DNA from: Nocardiopsis metallicus
Lineage (GTDB): Bacteria > Actinomycetota > Actinomycetes > Streptosporangiales > Streptosporangiaceae
Direction: 5' to 3'
DNA: 64,000 nt
Assembly (NCBI RefSeq): GCF_014201115.1
Contig: NZ_JACHDO010000001.1
Span: forward strand, 4,340,001-4,404,000
Shown here: piece by piece, positions 50,362-58,306 of the stretch
How positions within the stretch are numbered: position 1 is the stretch's first letter
How the letters are laid out: each line of letters begins with the position of its first letter
Position numbers and translations under genes: made by a program
Notes under the pieces: generated by a model
What the model was told of the DNA's origin: nothing
Database searches by the model: none
What the model saw: the letters and a program-made list of their open reading frames with translations, nothing else

Positions 50362-51411
50362 ATGAAGGCACGCGGTGTACGCCGACTCGCCCCGCTGGAG
50401 CCGGGGGACCCCCGGGAGATCGGCGGGCACCGGGTGCGGGGGCGGGTGGGTTCGGGCGGCATGGGCACGGTCTACGCCGCCGATTCACCCGGGGTGCACG
50501 GCTATCTCGCGGTCAAGGTGGTGCACCCGGCGCAGGCGCGCGACCACCGGTTCCGGGAGCGGTTCGCGCACGAGGCGCGGCTTCTCGCCAAGGTCAACAG
50601 CCCTTCGGTGGCCCGGTTCGTACGTGCGGACGTGGGAGCCGAACCGCCGTGGATGATCACCGAGTACGTGCCCGGGCCCACCCTGCGCCACCACGTGGAG
50701 AGGTTCGGCCGGTTGCGCGGGGGCATGCTGCTCGGCGTGGCCGTGGGGGTGGCCGAGGCGCTGCGCGCGATCCACGCGGCCGGGGTGGTGCACCGCGATC
50801 TCAAGCCCAGCAACGTGGTGCTCTCGGGGCAGGGGCCGAAGCTGTTGGACTTCGGGATCGCGCACGCGGTGGAGGACCCCGACCCCACGAAGTGGATCCG
50901 GTTGCGGCGGATGCGGCGGGCCTACCGGGACCTCAAGCTGCCCTCCCCGGACTCCCTGCCGGACGAGCGCCCCGCCCAGCAGCGCGACAAGCTCGGCACC
51001 CCGGGGTGGATCAGCCCCGAGCAGTACCAGCGCCAGCCCACCACGCACAAGTCCGACGTGTTCCTGTGGGGTGCGACGGTCGCGTTCGCCTCGGCCGCGC
51101 ACGACCCGTTCGGGATGGCCGCGCCCAAGGAGATGTCCCGGCGGGTGCAGTTCGAGGAGCCCGACCTCCAGCACCTGCCGAAGGGTTTGGAGAAGCTGGT
51201 GGCGGCGGCGATGAGCAAGGATCCCGACGACCGGCCCGACACCACGGAGCTGCTCCGGGCCGTCTTGGCGCTGGAAGGCCCCGGGGGCGGGGTCCGCGCT
51301 CCGGCGGAACCGGTGACGGGCACCGGGACCCGGGCCGTGCGCGCCCTGCTGGAGCGCCAGTGGACCAAGGTCGCGGTGCGGGTCCCCCTGCCTCCGCGCG
51401 GGAGCGGCTAG
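50362..51411 (+). CDS. Soluble Ser/Thr protein kinase
   Basis: The 349-residue Hanks-type kinase has the Gly loop GRVGSGGMGTVYAA, Lys in AVKVVHPAQ, catalytic loop VVHRDLKPSNVVL, DFG in LLDFGIAHAV, and the activation segment to LGTPGWISPEQY (APE position SPE). A ~40-residue insert (TKWIRLRRMRRAYRDL) sits in the activation region. There is no transmembrane or PASTA domain, so it is cytosolic; the C-terminal ~50 residues are unassigned. ATG 50362 with GGAG upstream. It ends sharing a CTAG with the convergent membrane gene. Confidence 0.92.
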   Translation: MKARGVRRLAPLEPGDPREIGGHRVRGRVGSGGMGTVYAADSPGVHGYLAVKVVHPAQARDHRFRERFAHEARLLAKVNSPSVARFVRADVGAEPPWMITEYVPGPTLRHHVERFGRLRGGMLLGVAVGVAEALRAIHAAGVVHRDLKPSNVVLSGQGPKLLDFGIAHAVEDPDPTKWIRLRRMRRAYRDLKLPSPDSLPDERPAQQRDKLGTPGWISPEQYQRQPTTHKSDVFLWGATVAFASAAHDPFGMAAPKEMSRRVQFEEPDLQHLPKGLEKLVAAAMSKDPDDRPDTTELLRAVLALEGPGGGVRAPAEPVTGTGTRAVRALLERQWTKVAVRVPLPPRGSG

Positions 51412-51968
51412 AGCAGACCGTAGTAGGCGCGGCTCTCCTTGGCCCACATGAAGCCCAGCATCGTGACGGCGAAGCCGAGCGGGACGATCATGAGGATCTC
51501 GCCGCCGAGCAGACCCCACAGCAGGATGCCGCCGGCCACGCCCTGGAAGAGCATGGTCGCCCAGAAGACGCCCACCGTGCGGTTGCGCAGGCGAGAGGCG
51601 ATGAAGAAGGACAGGGCGCCGTACAGTCCGGTCACCACGACCGCGAAGGCCATGAACGAGCGCATCATGTCGAGGTCGAAGGCCATGGCGACGCCCTGCT
51701 CGGCGGCCATCGCGGTCTGTTCGTCCAGCGCCGCCTGCATCTCCTCGGGAGAGGCGGACAGGCCCATGACGAAGAGCAGGGACATGAGGATCCCGCAGAC
51801 ACCGCCGATGTACATCAGGGTGCGCACGGTGGAGACCCGCTTGGGCATGGGGGCGTCAGGACGCAGCGCCTCGTAGTGCGGTGCGTTGAAGTCGGGCATC
51901 CCTCGCGGTGAGGGGACCCCGTTCTGTCCCGCGTTGGGGTCGTACGGGTCCTGGCCAGAGGGAAACAC
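51408..51968 (-). CDS. Four-helix membrane protein, unknown function
   Basis: The 186-residue protein has a Pro/Asn-rich N-terminus (PSGQDPYDPNAGQNG) and hydrophobic helices at TLMYIGGVCGILMSLLFVMGL, MAFAVVVTGLYGALSFFIA, GVFWATMLFQGVAGGILLW and ILMIVPLGFAVTMLGF. A ~30-residue loop rich in Glu/Met after helix 1 (SPEEMQAALDEQTAMAAEQG) lies outside or inside the membrane. GTG 51968 has GGAGG six bases upstream. Its stop overlaps the convergent kinase stop. Family not recognised. Confidence 0.68.
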   Translation of the reverse strand: MFPSGQDPYDPNAGQNGVPSPRGMPDFNAPHYEALRPDAPMPKRVSTVRTLMYIGGVCGILMSLLFVMGLSASPEEMQAALDEQTAMAAEQGVAMAFDLDMMRSFMAFAVVVTGLYGALSFFIASRLRNRTVGVFWATMLFQGVAGGILLWGLLGGEILMIVPLGFAVTMLGFMWAKESRAYYGLL

Positions 51969-52282
51969 GAACGTCCTCCGAGGGAATCGAGCCGACTGTC
52001 CCCTCCATGGTAGGGGCGCGTGGTCGCGGCGGTGCGGGCCCGTGGGCGGATCCGGCCGACGGCACAGGCCGAAAATCATCACTCAGAGCGACCCGAATAT
52101 GCAGACCGCAAGCTTCAGCGACACGCGGAAGTTGGAAAACTGCCTGCACACGGGAGATTCTGCAAATCGTAACCCCCAGGCCCGTGCTCCCACACCTGTC
52201 CCCATCTAGGGTGAACAAACTCTGCCCCCTCCCGCCTCAGAGCGGAAACCCCGCACGATCCCCCAAAGGAGTCACAGCAGAC
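51969..52282. other. Divergent intergenic region before the nucleotidase gene
   Basis: About 314 bases carrying the promoters of the membrane protein (minus) and the nucleotidase (plus). No additional gene or RNA found. Confidence 0.4.
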
Positions 52283-54424
52283 ATGTCCAGACTCGTGCGC
52301 GCATCCGGCGCACTGATCCTGACAAGCGCGCTGGTGGTGCCCTTCGCGCCGACGGCCAGCGCCTCCGCGCCCATGGACACCCCTGACGGCGGCGCGGCCT
52401 TCACTCTCACCGTCCTGCACGGGAACGACCCCGAGTCCGCCCTCCTGCACGCCTCCGCCGATCCGGAATTCGGCGGAGCCGCGCGCTACGCGACGCTGAT
52501 CAACCAGTTGCGTGACGAGGAGGCCGCGGGCACCGGCGCCGGTGACGACGAGTCCGACAGCCGCGGTGTGGTCGCCGTCAACTCCGGTGACATGTACCTG
52601 CCCGGCCCCGAGCTCTCCGCCTCGCTGGAGGACGGCGCGCCCTTCTACGACGCGATCGCCACCTCCTACGCGGGCTACGACGCGATCTCCATGGGCAACC
52701 ACGAGTTCGACTTCGGCCCCGAGCTGTACGCCGAATTCATCAGTGCGGTAACCGAAGACGTCCCGTTCGTCGCCGCCAACGTGGACGTGTCCGGTGAGCC
52801 CGAGCTGGCGGCGCTGGAGGCCGCGGGCCGGATCGCCCCGAGCACGGTCGTCGACGTCGAGGACGATGTGCGGGTCGGTATCGTCGGCGCGCTCTACCCG
52901 GCGCTCGCCACCATCTCGAGCCCGCGCAACGTCGTGCTGGACGAGGTCGTCGGCCCGGTTCAGGCCGAGGTGGACCGGCTGGCCGCCGACGGGGTCGACA
53001 AGATCATCATGATCTCCCACCTGCAGAACATCACCTACGAGGAGCGGGTCGCCCGGGAGCTGACCGGGGTCGACGCCGTCGTCTCCGGCGGTGGCCACGA
53101 GGTGATGGCCAACCCGGAGGACGCCCTGGTCCCGGGTGACGAGGTGACCGTCCACCCGGGTACCGGCGCACCGCTGTCCTACCCGCTGTGGGTGGACGAT
53201 GCCGAGGGCGCCGAGGTGCCCATCGTGACCGCGGGCTCCGACTACAAGTACGTGGGCCGCCTGGTCCTCAACTTCGACGCCAACGGTGACCTGGCCTCGG
53301 TCGGCGACCGCTCCGGCCCGGTCCGGGTCTCCGGTACCGGTGACGACGCCGTCGAGCCGCACCCCGAGGTCGAAGCACAGGTGACCAAGCCGGTCGCCGA
53401 CTACGTGAAGGAGCTCGGCAACACCGAGATCGCGCAGAGCGAGGTGGCCCTGGACGGCGGCCGGGACCCGGGGGTGCGCACCCAGGAGACCAACCTTGGC
53501 AACCTGATGGCGGACTCCCTGCTCGACGCCGGCAAGCGCAACGCCGAGGACTACGGCGTCGCCGAGCCGCAGATCGGCATCCAGAACGGCGGAGGCATCC
53601 GCAACGACTCCGTGATCCCGGCCGGTCCGCTGTCGGCGCTGGACACCTACTCGATCGCCCCGTTCGCCAACCAGGTGGCCGTGGTCCCGGGCATCGCGCG
53701 TAGCCAGGTCAAGGAGCTCCTGGAGCGCGGTGTGGCCGCCACGCCCGCCGCCGACGGCGGCTTCATGCAGGTCGCCGGAGTCAACTTCGCCTACGACCCC
53801 GAGCGGACCGCCCAGGTGGTCACCGAGGATGGCGAGGTGACCACCCCCGGTGAGCGCGTGCGGCACGCGATCCTGCACGACGGCACTGTGCTCGTCGAGG
53901 ACGGCGAGGTCGTGGACGGTGACGCGATCACGATCGCGACCAACGACTTCTCCGCCCGCGGTGGCGACATGTACCCGTTCCGGGACGCCGACTTCACCGT
54001 GGTGGGCACGACCTACCAGGGCGCTCTGGAGCACTTCGTCACCGAAACCCTGAGCGGTCGGATCACCGCCGCCGACTACCCCGAGGGCGGGTCCGGCCGC
54101 ATCGTGATCGGCGAGAAGGCCACCACGCCCCCCGGCAACGGAGGCGGTGACGACGATGACGACGGTGACGGTGACGACGACAACGGCGACGCTACGCCGG
54201 GCCCGACCGACAAGCCCACCGACGCCCCGGACGACAAGAAGCCGGGCGGCTCCGACGGCAAGGACGACGGTAGGGACGACAAGGCCGGTTCCCTGCCGGT
54301 GACCGGTGGCGCCCTGGCCGGTCTGATCATCGCCGCGGTGGTCGCCACGGGCGCCGGCGGCAGCGCGCTCTACCTGAGCCGCAAGCGGAAGCCGACCACG
54401 GACGCCGGCGGGCTCGACGGCTAG
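52283..54424 (+). CDS. Cell-wall-anchored 5'-nucleotidase/metallophosphatase
   Basis: The 713-residue exported enzyme has a signal peptide (LILTSALVVPFAPTASA), a calcineurin-type metallophosphatase domain (LTVLHGNDPES, GNHEFDFGPELY, MISHLQNIT, VSGGGHE) and the 5'-nucleotidase C-terminal domain (NLGNLMADSLL, GIQNGGGIRND, NDFSARGGDMYPF). A Gly/Asp/Lys-rich spacer leads to LPVTG, a hydrophobic helix and YLSRKRK, a sortase signal. It would hydrolyse extracellular nucleotides. The HGNDPES form of the first motif, where HTNDxHG is usual, is a known subfamily variant. ATG 52283 with AAAGGAG. Confidence 0.92.
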   Translation: MSRLVRASGALILTSALVVPFAPTASASAPMDTPDGGAAFTLTVLHGNDPESALLHASADPEFGGAARYATLINQLRDEEAAGTGAGDDESDSRGVVAVNSGDMYLPGPELSASLEDGAPFYDAIATSYAGYDAISMGNHEFDFGPELYAEFISAVTEDVPFVAANVDVSGEPELAALEAAGRIAPSTVVDVEDDVRVGIVGALYPALATISSPRNVVLDEVVGPVQAEVDRLAADGVDKIIMISHLQNITYEERVARELTGVDAVVSGGGHEVMANPEDALVPGDEVTVHPGTGAPLSYPLWVDDAEGAEVPIVTAGSDYKYVGRLVLNFDANGDLASVGDRSGPVRVSGTGDDAVEPHPEVEAQVTKPVADYVKELGNTEIAQSEVALDGGRDPGVRTQETNLGNLMADSLLDAGKRNAEDYGVAEPQIGIQNGGGIRNDSVIPAGPLSALDTYSIAPFANQVAVVPGIARSQVKELLERGVAATPAADGGFMQVAGVNFAYDPERTAQVVTEDGEVTTPGERVRHAILHDGTVLVEDGEVVDGDAITIATNDFSARGGDMYPFRDADFTVVGTTYQGALEHFVTETLSGRITAADYPEGGSGRIVIGEKATTPPGNGGGDDDDDGDGDDDNGDATPGPTDKPTDAPDDKKPGGSDGKDDGRDDKAGSLPVTGGALAGLIIAAVVATGAGGSALYLSRKRKPTTDAGGLDG

Positions 54425-54446
54425 GTCAGCGGATCCGGCCGAAGAC

Positions 54447-54483
54447 GGCGGGCCCGTCCGAGACACGCTCGGACGGGCCCGCC
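54447..54483. terminator. Strong bidirectional terminator
   Basis: A perfect 16-bp stem (54447-54462 with 54468-54483, loop ACACG) begins 22 bases after the nucleotidase stop and lies 39 bases past the stop of the convergent secreted-protein gene. Confidence 0.75.
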
Positions 54484-54521
54484 TCGCCGTCTCCCGACGG
54501 GCTGTGCCCCGAAGGAACGGC

Positions 54522-54998
54522 TCAGCAGCGCGGCAAACCCTCGATCGGCTGCCAGGGCTCGTGCCCGCGGAAGGCGGTGGCGCTGACGAAGACGTCCTGG
54601 TTGCCGGTGTGGTCGTCGGTCAGCGCCCACCAGGTCGAGTAGCCCTCGCCGTCGGAGTGGGGCTCCCCCTCCACCTGGCAGAAGAAGTAGTGGCGCCCGG
54701 CCCACAGCCAGCCGCCAGTGGGGTAACGGCTCTCCTGCGACCAGTAGGTCCGCGCGTCGCGCCAGGTGGAGTAGTAGTGGCGGTGTGAGAGCCCGGCGGC
54801 CCCGGCGCGCTGCTCCTCGGCCCTCTCCGCCTTCTCGGCCCTCTCGGCCACGGCGTACTCGGCCGCTCCGGCGGCCGGTGCCGCGAAGGCGACCGGAAGA
54901 AGCACCACCAGCGCGGCCAGGGTGCCCAACCGCACGCCCGCACGCCGCCGGTCCTTGGATCCGTGTCGTTTCCCAGCCGTGTCGTCGCGCCTGGCCAT
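54522..54998 (-). CDS. Small secreted protein, unknown function
   Basis: The 158-residue precursor has a signal peptide (RLGTLAALVVLLPVAFAAPAAGA) after a basic N-terminus rich in Arg/Lys. The mature part has an Ala/Glu helix (AERAEKAERAEEQ), then an aromatic-rich domain with YYSTWRDARTYW, GWLWAGRHYFFCQVEGE and STWWALTDDHTGNQDVFVSATAF, the pattern of small SH3-like secreted actinobacterial proteins. Two cysteines could pair (CQVE and the C-terminal RC). ATG 54998 with GAGGAG upstream. Confidence 0.68.
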   Translation of the reverse strand: MARRDDTAGKRHGSKDRRRAGVRLGTLAALVVLLPVAFAAPAAGAAEYAVAERAEKAERAEEQRAGAAGLSHRHYYSTWRDARTYWSQESRYPTGGWLWAGRHYFFCQVEGEPHSDGEGYSTWWALTDDHTGNQDVFVSATAFRGHEPWQPIEGLPRC

Positions 54999-55162
54999 CA
55001 GCACTCCTCGTGTGCCCCGGACCGGGTTCGGGGTCCGAGATGTAGGGATAGGTCGGGTGGGGGCCGGGGTCCCGAGACCCACCAACCACCACCAACACCC
55101 CTATTGTCACTCAGGGCAACCGAATGGGCACGCAATGACTCGGCATGCGGCCAGGAGGCCCG

Positions 55163-55873
55163 TCAGCACCCGGTGAGGGCCTCGGTGTCCGCGGCCATGT
55201 CGTCGCGCTCGGACTGGTCCATGGAGCCGTCATCGAACCAGATGAGCACGATGTGGCAGGCCTCCTGGACGTCCACCATGTCGTTGTCGTCCTCCTCCAC
55301 CTGGGACCGCAGGCCCGCGACCACGATGGTGGCCGTGAACATGTTGTCGAAGGCGATGATCCGAGCGAGGTTGGTGTCCACGGCGCTGGTGCAGACGAAG
55401 ACGTCGTCGTCGCCGTCGCACAGGTCACCGGTGATGTCGAGTCCCGCGTTGAGGTCGTAGTCACCGCTCAGCCCAGCCACCACTTCCTCTGCGGACAGCA
55501 GGTCCTCGGGCTCCTGCGTGGGGAGCTCGGTGGGCTCCTCGGTGGGATCGGGGCTGGGGAAGGGATCCTCGGTCGGGCTCGGGAAACCCTCGGGCGAGGG
55601 AGACGGAGAAGGGGACTCGGCGGGCGAGGGCTCCGGTTCGGGCTCCTGGCCGACCGCGAACCGGTCGGCGACCACGCCCCCGAGCGCGAGGCCGCCGCCG
55701 AGGAACGAGGCACCGGCCAGCACCGCGATGACGGCGAGCACCGCGACCATCCCGGTCCCGTACCTGCCGCCGGGCGCGGATCCCTGCGGATGTCCCGGTG
55801 GAGATCCCGGCGGAGGGCCCTGCGTGGGAAAGCCGAATTCGCCTCCGCCGTAGGGCGGGGGGTTGGGGTTCAC
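55163..55873 (-). CDS. Single-pass membrane protein with Pro-rich linkers
   Basis: The 236-residue protein has an N-terminal Pro/Gly-rich segment (NPPPYGGGEFGFPTQGPPPGS), one membrane helix (MVAVLAVIAVLAGASFLGGGLALGGVV), a Pro/Ser/Glu spacer (EPEPEPSPAESPSPSPSPEG) and an extracytoplasmic domain with C-terminal cysteines (GDLCDGDDD, VFVCTSAVD, EACHIVLIW, LTGC). Four cysteines could form two disulfides. GTG 55873 has GAGGAG upstream. The arrangement recalls actinobacterial DUF4333-like or related sensor/anchor proteins, but no family is assigned. Confidence 0.65.
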   Translation of the reverse strand: MNPNPPPYGGGEFGFPTQGPPPGSPPGHPQGSAPGGRYGTGMVAVLAVIAVLAGASFLGGGLALGGVVADRFAVGQEPEPEPSPAESPSPSPSPEGFPSPTEDPFPSPDPTEEPTELPTQEPEDLLSAEEVVAGLSGDYDLNAGLDITGDLCDGDDDVFVCTSAVDTNLARIIAFDNMFTATIVVAGLRSQVEEDDNDMVDVQEACHIVLIWFDDGSMDQSERDDMAADTEALTGC

Positions 55874-56090
55874 GTGCGAGCTCCTCTGTCTCCGGGAAGG
55901 TTCGTCCGAGGGGCGCTCTCGCACCCTCACGTTCCAGCTTCCCAGTTTCACCAAGAACGTGCAAAGAAAAGGCCCATGGTGGCTATTTACACCATTTGAC
56001 CGGTATGTGATTAGCGTATTTTCGGCCAACCTTGGGCCATCCGGCGCGCATAATAGGGAAATGCGCCCCCCGGGACCTACGATCGGCTCC

Positions 56091-56759
56091 ATGACCTGCG
56101 TTTTGCTGGCCGAAGACGATGTCTCGATCTCCGAGCCTCTCGCGCGCGCACTCCGACGCGAGGGTTACACGGTAGACGTGACCGTCAACGGCATTGAGAC
56201 ACTCGACCGCGCCCGTGCGGGAGACATCGACCTCATGGTCCTGGATCTCGGACTCCCCGAAATGGATGGCCTTGAGGTGGCACGTCGGCTCCGCGCCGAG
56301 GGTCACGGAACGCCGATCCTGATCCTGACCGCCCGAGCGGACGAGGTCGACACCGTCGTCGGCCTCGACGCCGGTGCCGACGACTACGTGACCAAACCCT
56401 TCAGACTCGCCGAGCTCCTGGCCCGCGTCCGTGCGCTCCTGCGCCGCGGCGGGGCCGAGGTCCCGGTGGTCCACGGGGTCCGGATCGACAACGACTCGCG
56501 CCGCGCCTGGCTGGGCGAGCGCGAACTCCAGCTGACCACCAAGGAGTTCGACCTGCTGCGCGTGCTCGTACGCGACGCGGGAAAGGTGGTCACCAGGGAA
56601 CAGATCATGCGGGAGGTGTGGGACACCAACTGGTGGGGGTCGACCAAGACCCTGGACATGCACATCTCGTGGCTGCGCCGCAAGCTGGGGGACGACGCCA
56701 ACCAGCCTTCCTACATCACGACCGTCCGGGGCGTTGGGTTCCGGTTCGAACGAGACTGA
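56091..56759 (+). CDS. OmpR-family response regulator
   Basis: The 222-residue regulator has a receiver domain with Asp9, Asp10, phospho-acceptor Asp52 (VLDLGLPEMDG), Thr80 and Lys102 (VTKPF), and a winged-helix DNA-binding domain with LTTKEFDLLRVLVRDAGKVVTREQIM and TLDMHISWLRRKLG. ATG 56091 is at the conserved N-terminus; an in-frame ATG at 56061 lies 4 bases after a TAATAG -10-like element and is less likely because the leader codons are not conserved. The kinase gene follows after 65 bp. Confidence 0.94.
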   Translation: MTCVLLAEDDVSISEPLARALRREGYTVDVTVNGIETLDRARAGDIDLMVLDLGLPEMDGLEVARRLRAEGHGTPILILTARADEVDTVVGLDAGADDYVTKPFRLAELLARVRALLRRGGAEVPVVHGVRIDNDSRRAWLGERELQLTTKEFDLLRVLVRDAGKVVTREQIMREVWDTNWWGSTKTLDMHISWLRRKLGDDANQPSYITTVRGVGFRFERD

Positions 56760-56824
56760 CACGACCTTGGGTTCGACGCGCTTGCCGGTCGACCGCCCCG
56801 GGGGTCGGACGGACGTGAGGTGAC

Positions 56825-58108
56825 ATGCGCAGGCGGATGGTTTTCTCCACCCTGCTGGTGACCGTCATCGCCGTCATGCTGCTCGGGCTGCCCCTGGGTG
56901 CGCTCACGTACAAACTGGTGCACGACGAGGCCAGTCGGCAGCTTGAGGGCGAGGCCGAGCTGATCGGTGTCGAGAGCGACAACATGCTCGACCGCCACGG
57001 TGAGATCGACCTGGCGGGATTGGACCGGGAGCACCCGGACCGGTTCGTGCTCATCACACCCGCGGACGGGCCGGCGGTGACCGCGGGCGACCCTGCCCTG
57101 AACCCGGAGTCCGCGGACTCCCCGCCGCTGATCAAAGCGTCCATCACCACCAGCGAGCTCACCCGGGTCGAGGTGTGGAGCAGCAGCGAGGACGTGCAGG
57201 AGAGCGTGGTCCGGGCCTGGCTGGGGATCGCCTCGCTGTCCCTGCTCGCGATAGGGGTCGCCGTGGGCCTGTCGATGTTCCAGGCCCGCAGACTCACCCT
57301 GCCGCTGGTGGACCTCGCGGCCACCGCCGAACGCCTCGGTTCCGGGGTGACCACACCGTGGGGCCATCGCTACGGCATCCCGGAGGCCGACCGCGTCGCC
57401 GAGGTGCTGGACCGCAGCGCCGAACGCATCGCCGGCCTCATCGCCACCGAGCGCCACTTCGCCACCGACGCCTCACACCAGCTGCGTACCCCGCTGACCG
57501 CGCTCACCATGCGGTTGGAGGAGATCCTCGCCGAGGCCAACAACCCCGAGGTGGTCCGTGAGGAGGGCGAGGCGGCCCTGGCCCAGACCGAACGGCTCGT
57601 CGAGACCGTCGAAAGCCTGCTCGGCCGCGCCCGCAAGAGCCAGAACCCCGAGGTGGAACCGGTGGAGCTCGACCCGGTTCTCAACCACCTCCAGGAGGAG
57701 TGGTCCCCGGTCTTCCACCAGGAACAGCGCAGGCTCCTGGTGACCGGCGACCCGGGGCTGACCGCCATGACCGTTCCCACCGACCTCGCCCAGATACTGG
57801 CCACCCTGGTGGAGAACGCCTACAAGCACGGCGCGGGGACCGTGACCATTCGCCGTCTCGACACCGGCCAGTCCGTGCGCATAGAGGTCAGCGACGAGGG
57901 GGAGGGCGTCCCCGAGCACCTGTCCGGGCGGATCTTCGAGCGCGAGGTCAGCGGGGGCGGCGGCACCGGCCTGGGGCTGGCCCTGGCCCGTCACATCGCC
58001 GAGTCCGAGGGCGCCCGCATCGAGCTCGTGCAGACCAGGCCGACCACCTTCGCGCTGTTCCTGCCCGCCGGAGCGGGCGGGCTGTCGAAGATGACCGGCC
58101 CGGTCTAG
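56825..58108 (+). CDS. Sensor histidine kinase
   Basis: The 427-residue kinase has an N-terminal membrane helix (VTVIAVMLLGLPLGALTYKLV), a periplasmic sensor loop of ~115 residues, a second helix (WLGIASLSLLAIGVAVGLSMF), a HAMP-like linker, HisKA with the phospho-acceptor His in ASHQLRTPLTALTMRLEE (about residue 218), and HATPase_c with LVENAYKHGAG (N box), DEGEGV (G1) and GGTGLGLALARHIAE (G2). It pairs with the response regulator just upstream. The signal is unknown. Confidence 0.94.
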   Translation: MRRRMVFSTLLVTVIAVMLLGLPLGALTYKLVHDEASRQLEGEAELIGVESDNMLDRHGEIDLAGLDREHPDRFVLITPADGPAVTAGDPALNPESADSPPLIKASITTSELTRVEVWSSSEDVQESVVRAWLGIASLSLLAIGVAVGLSMFQARRLTLPLVDLAATAERLGSGVTTPWGHRYGIPEADRVAEVLDRSAERIAGLIATERHFATDASHQLRTPLTALTMRLEEILAEANNPEVVREEGEAALAQTERLVETVESLLGRARKSQNPEVEPVELDPVLNHLQEEWSPVFHQEQRRLLVTGDPGLTAMTVPTDLAQILATLVENAYKHGAGTVTIRRLDTGQSVRIEVSDEGEGVPEHLSGRIFEREVSGGGGTGLGLALARHIAESEGARIELVQTRPTTFALFLPAGAGGLSKMTGPV

Positions 58109-58306
58109 GTTTCCTCCGAGCGTTCGCCGGGGCCACCGGCCCGACCGCACGGCCCGCGCCGCCCCCCGCGGACTGCACACGCCTGACACGCACTTGACCC
58201 GCGGCGGAAGCCGGAGTGCGTATCTTCGGATGCAGAGCGTGTTACGCCGACACCGGCGAGAGCATCCGCGGAGCACTCCCGGGGACACCCGCATCCAGGG
58301 GGACGT

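Noticed and set aside
51908..52282. N-terminal extension of the nucleotidase reading frame
   Set aside because: The signal peptide begins at 52283 with a Shine-Dalgarno before it; upstream codons are antisense to the membrane-protein start and non-conserved.
54421..55110. Alternative minus-strand frame over the secreted-protein gene
   Set aside because: Arg/Gly-rich with no signal peptide; the overlapping frame from 54998 has a signal peptide and Shine-Dalgarno.
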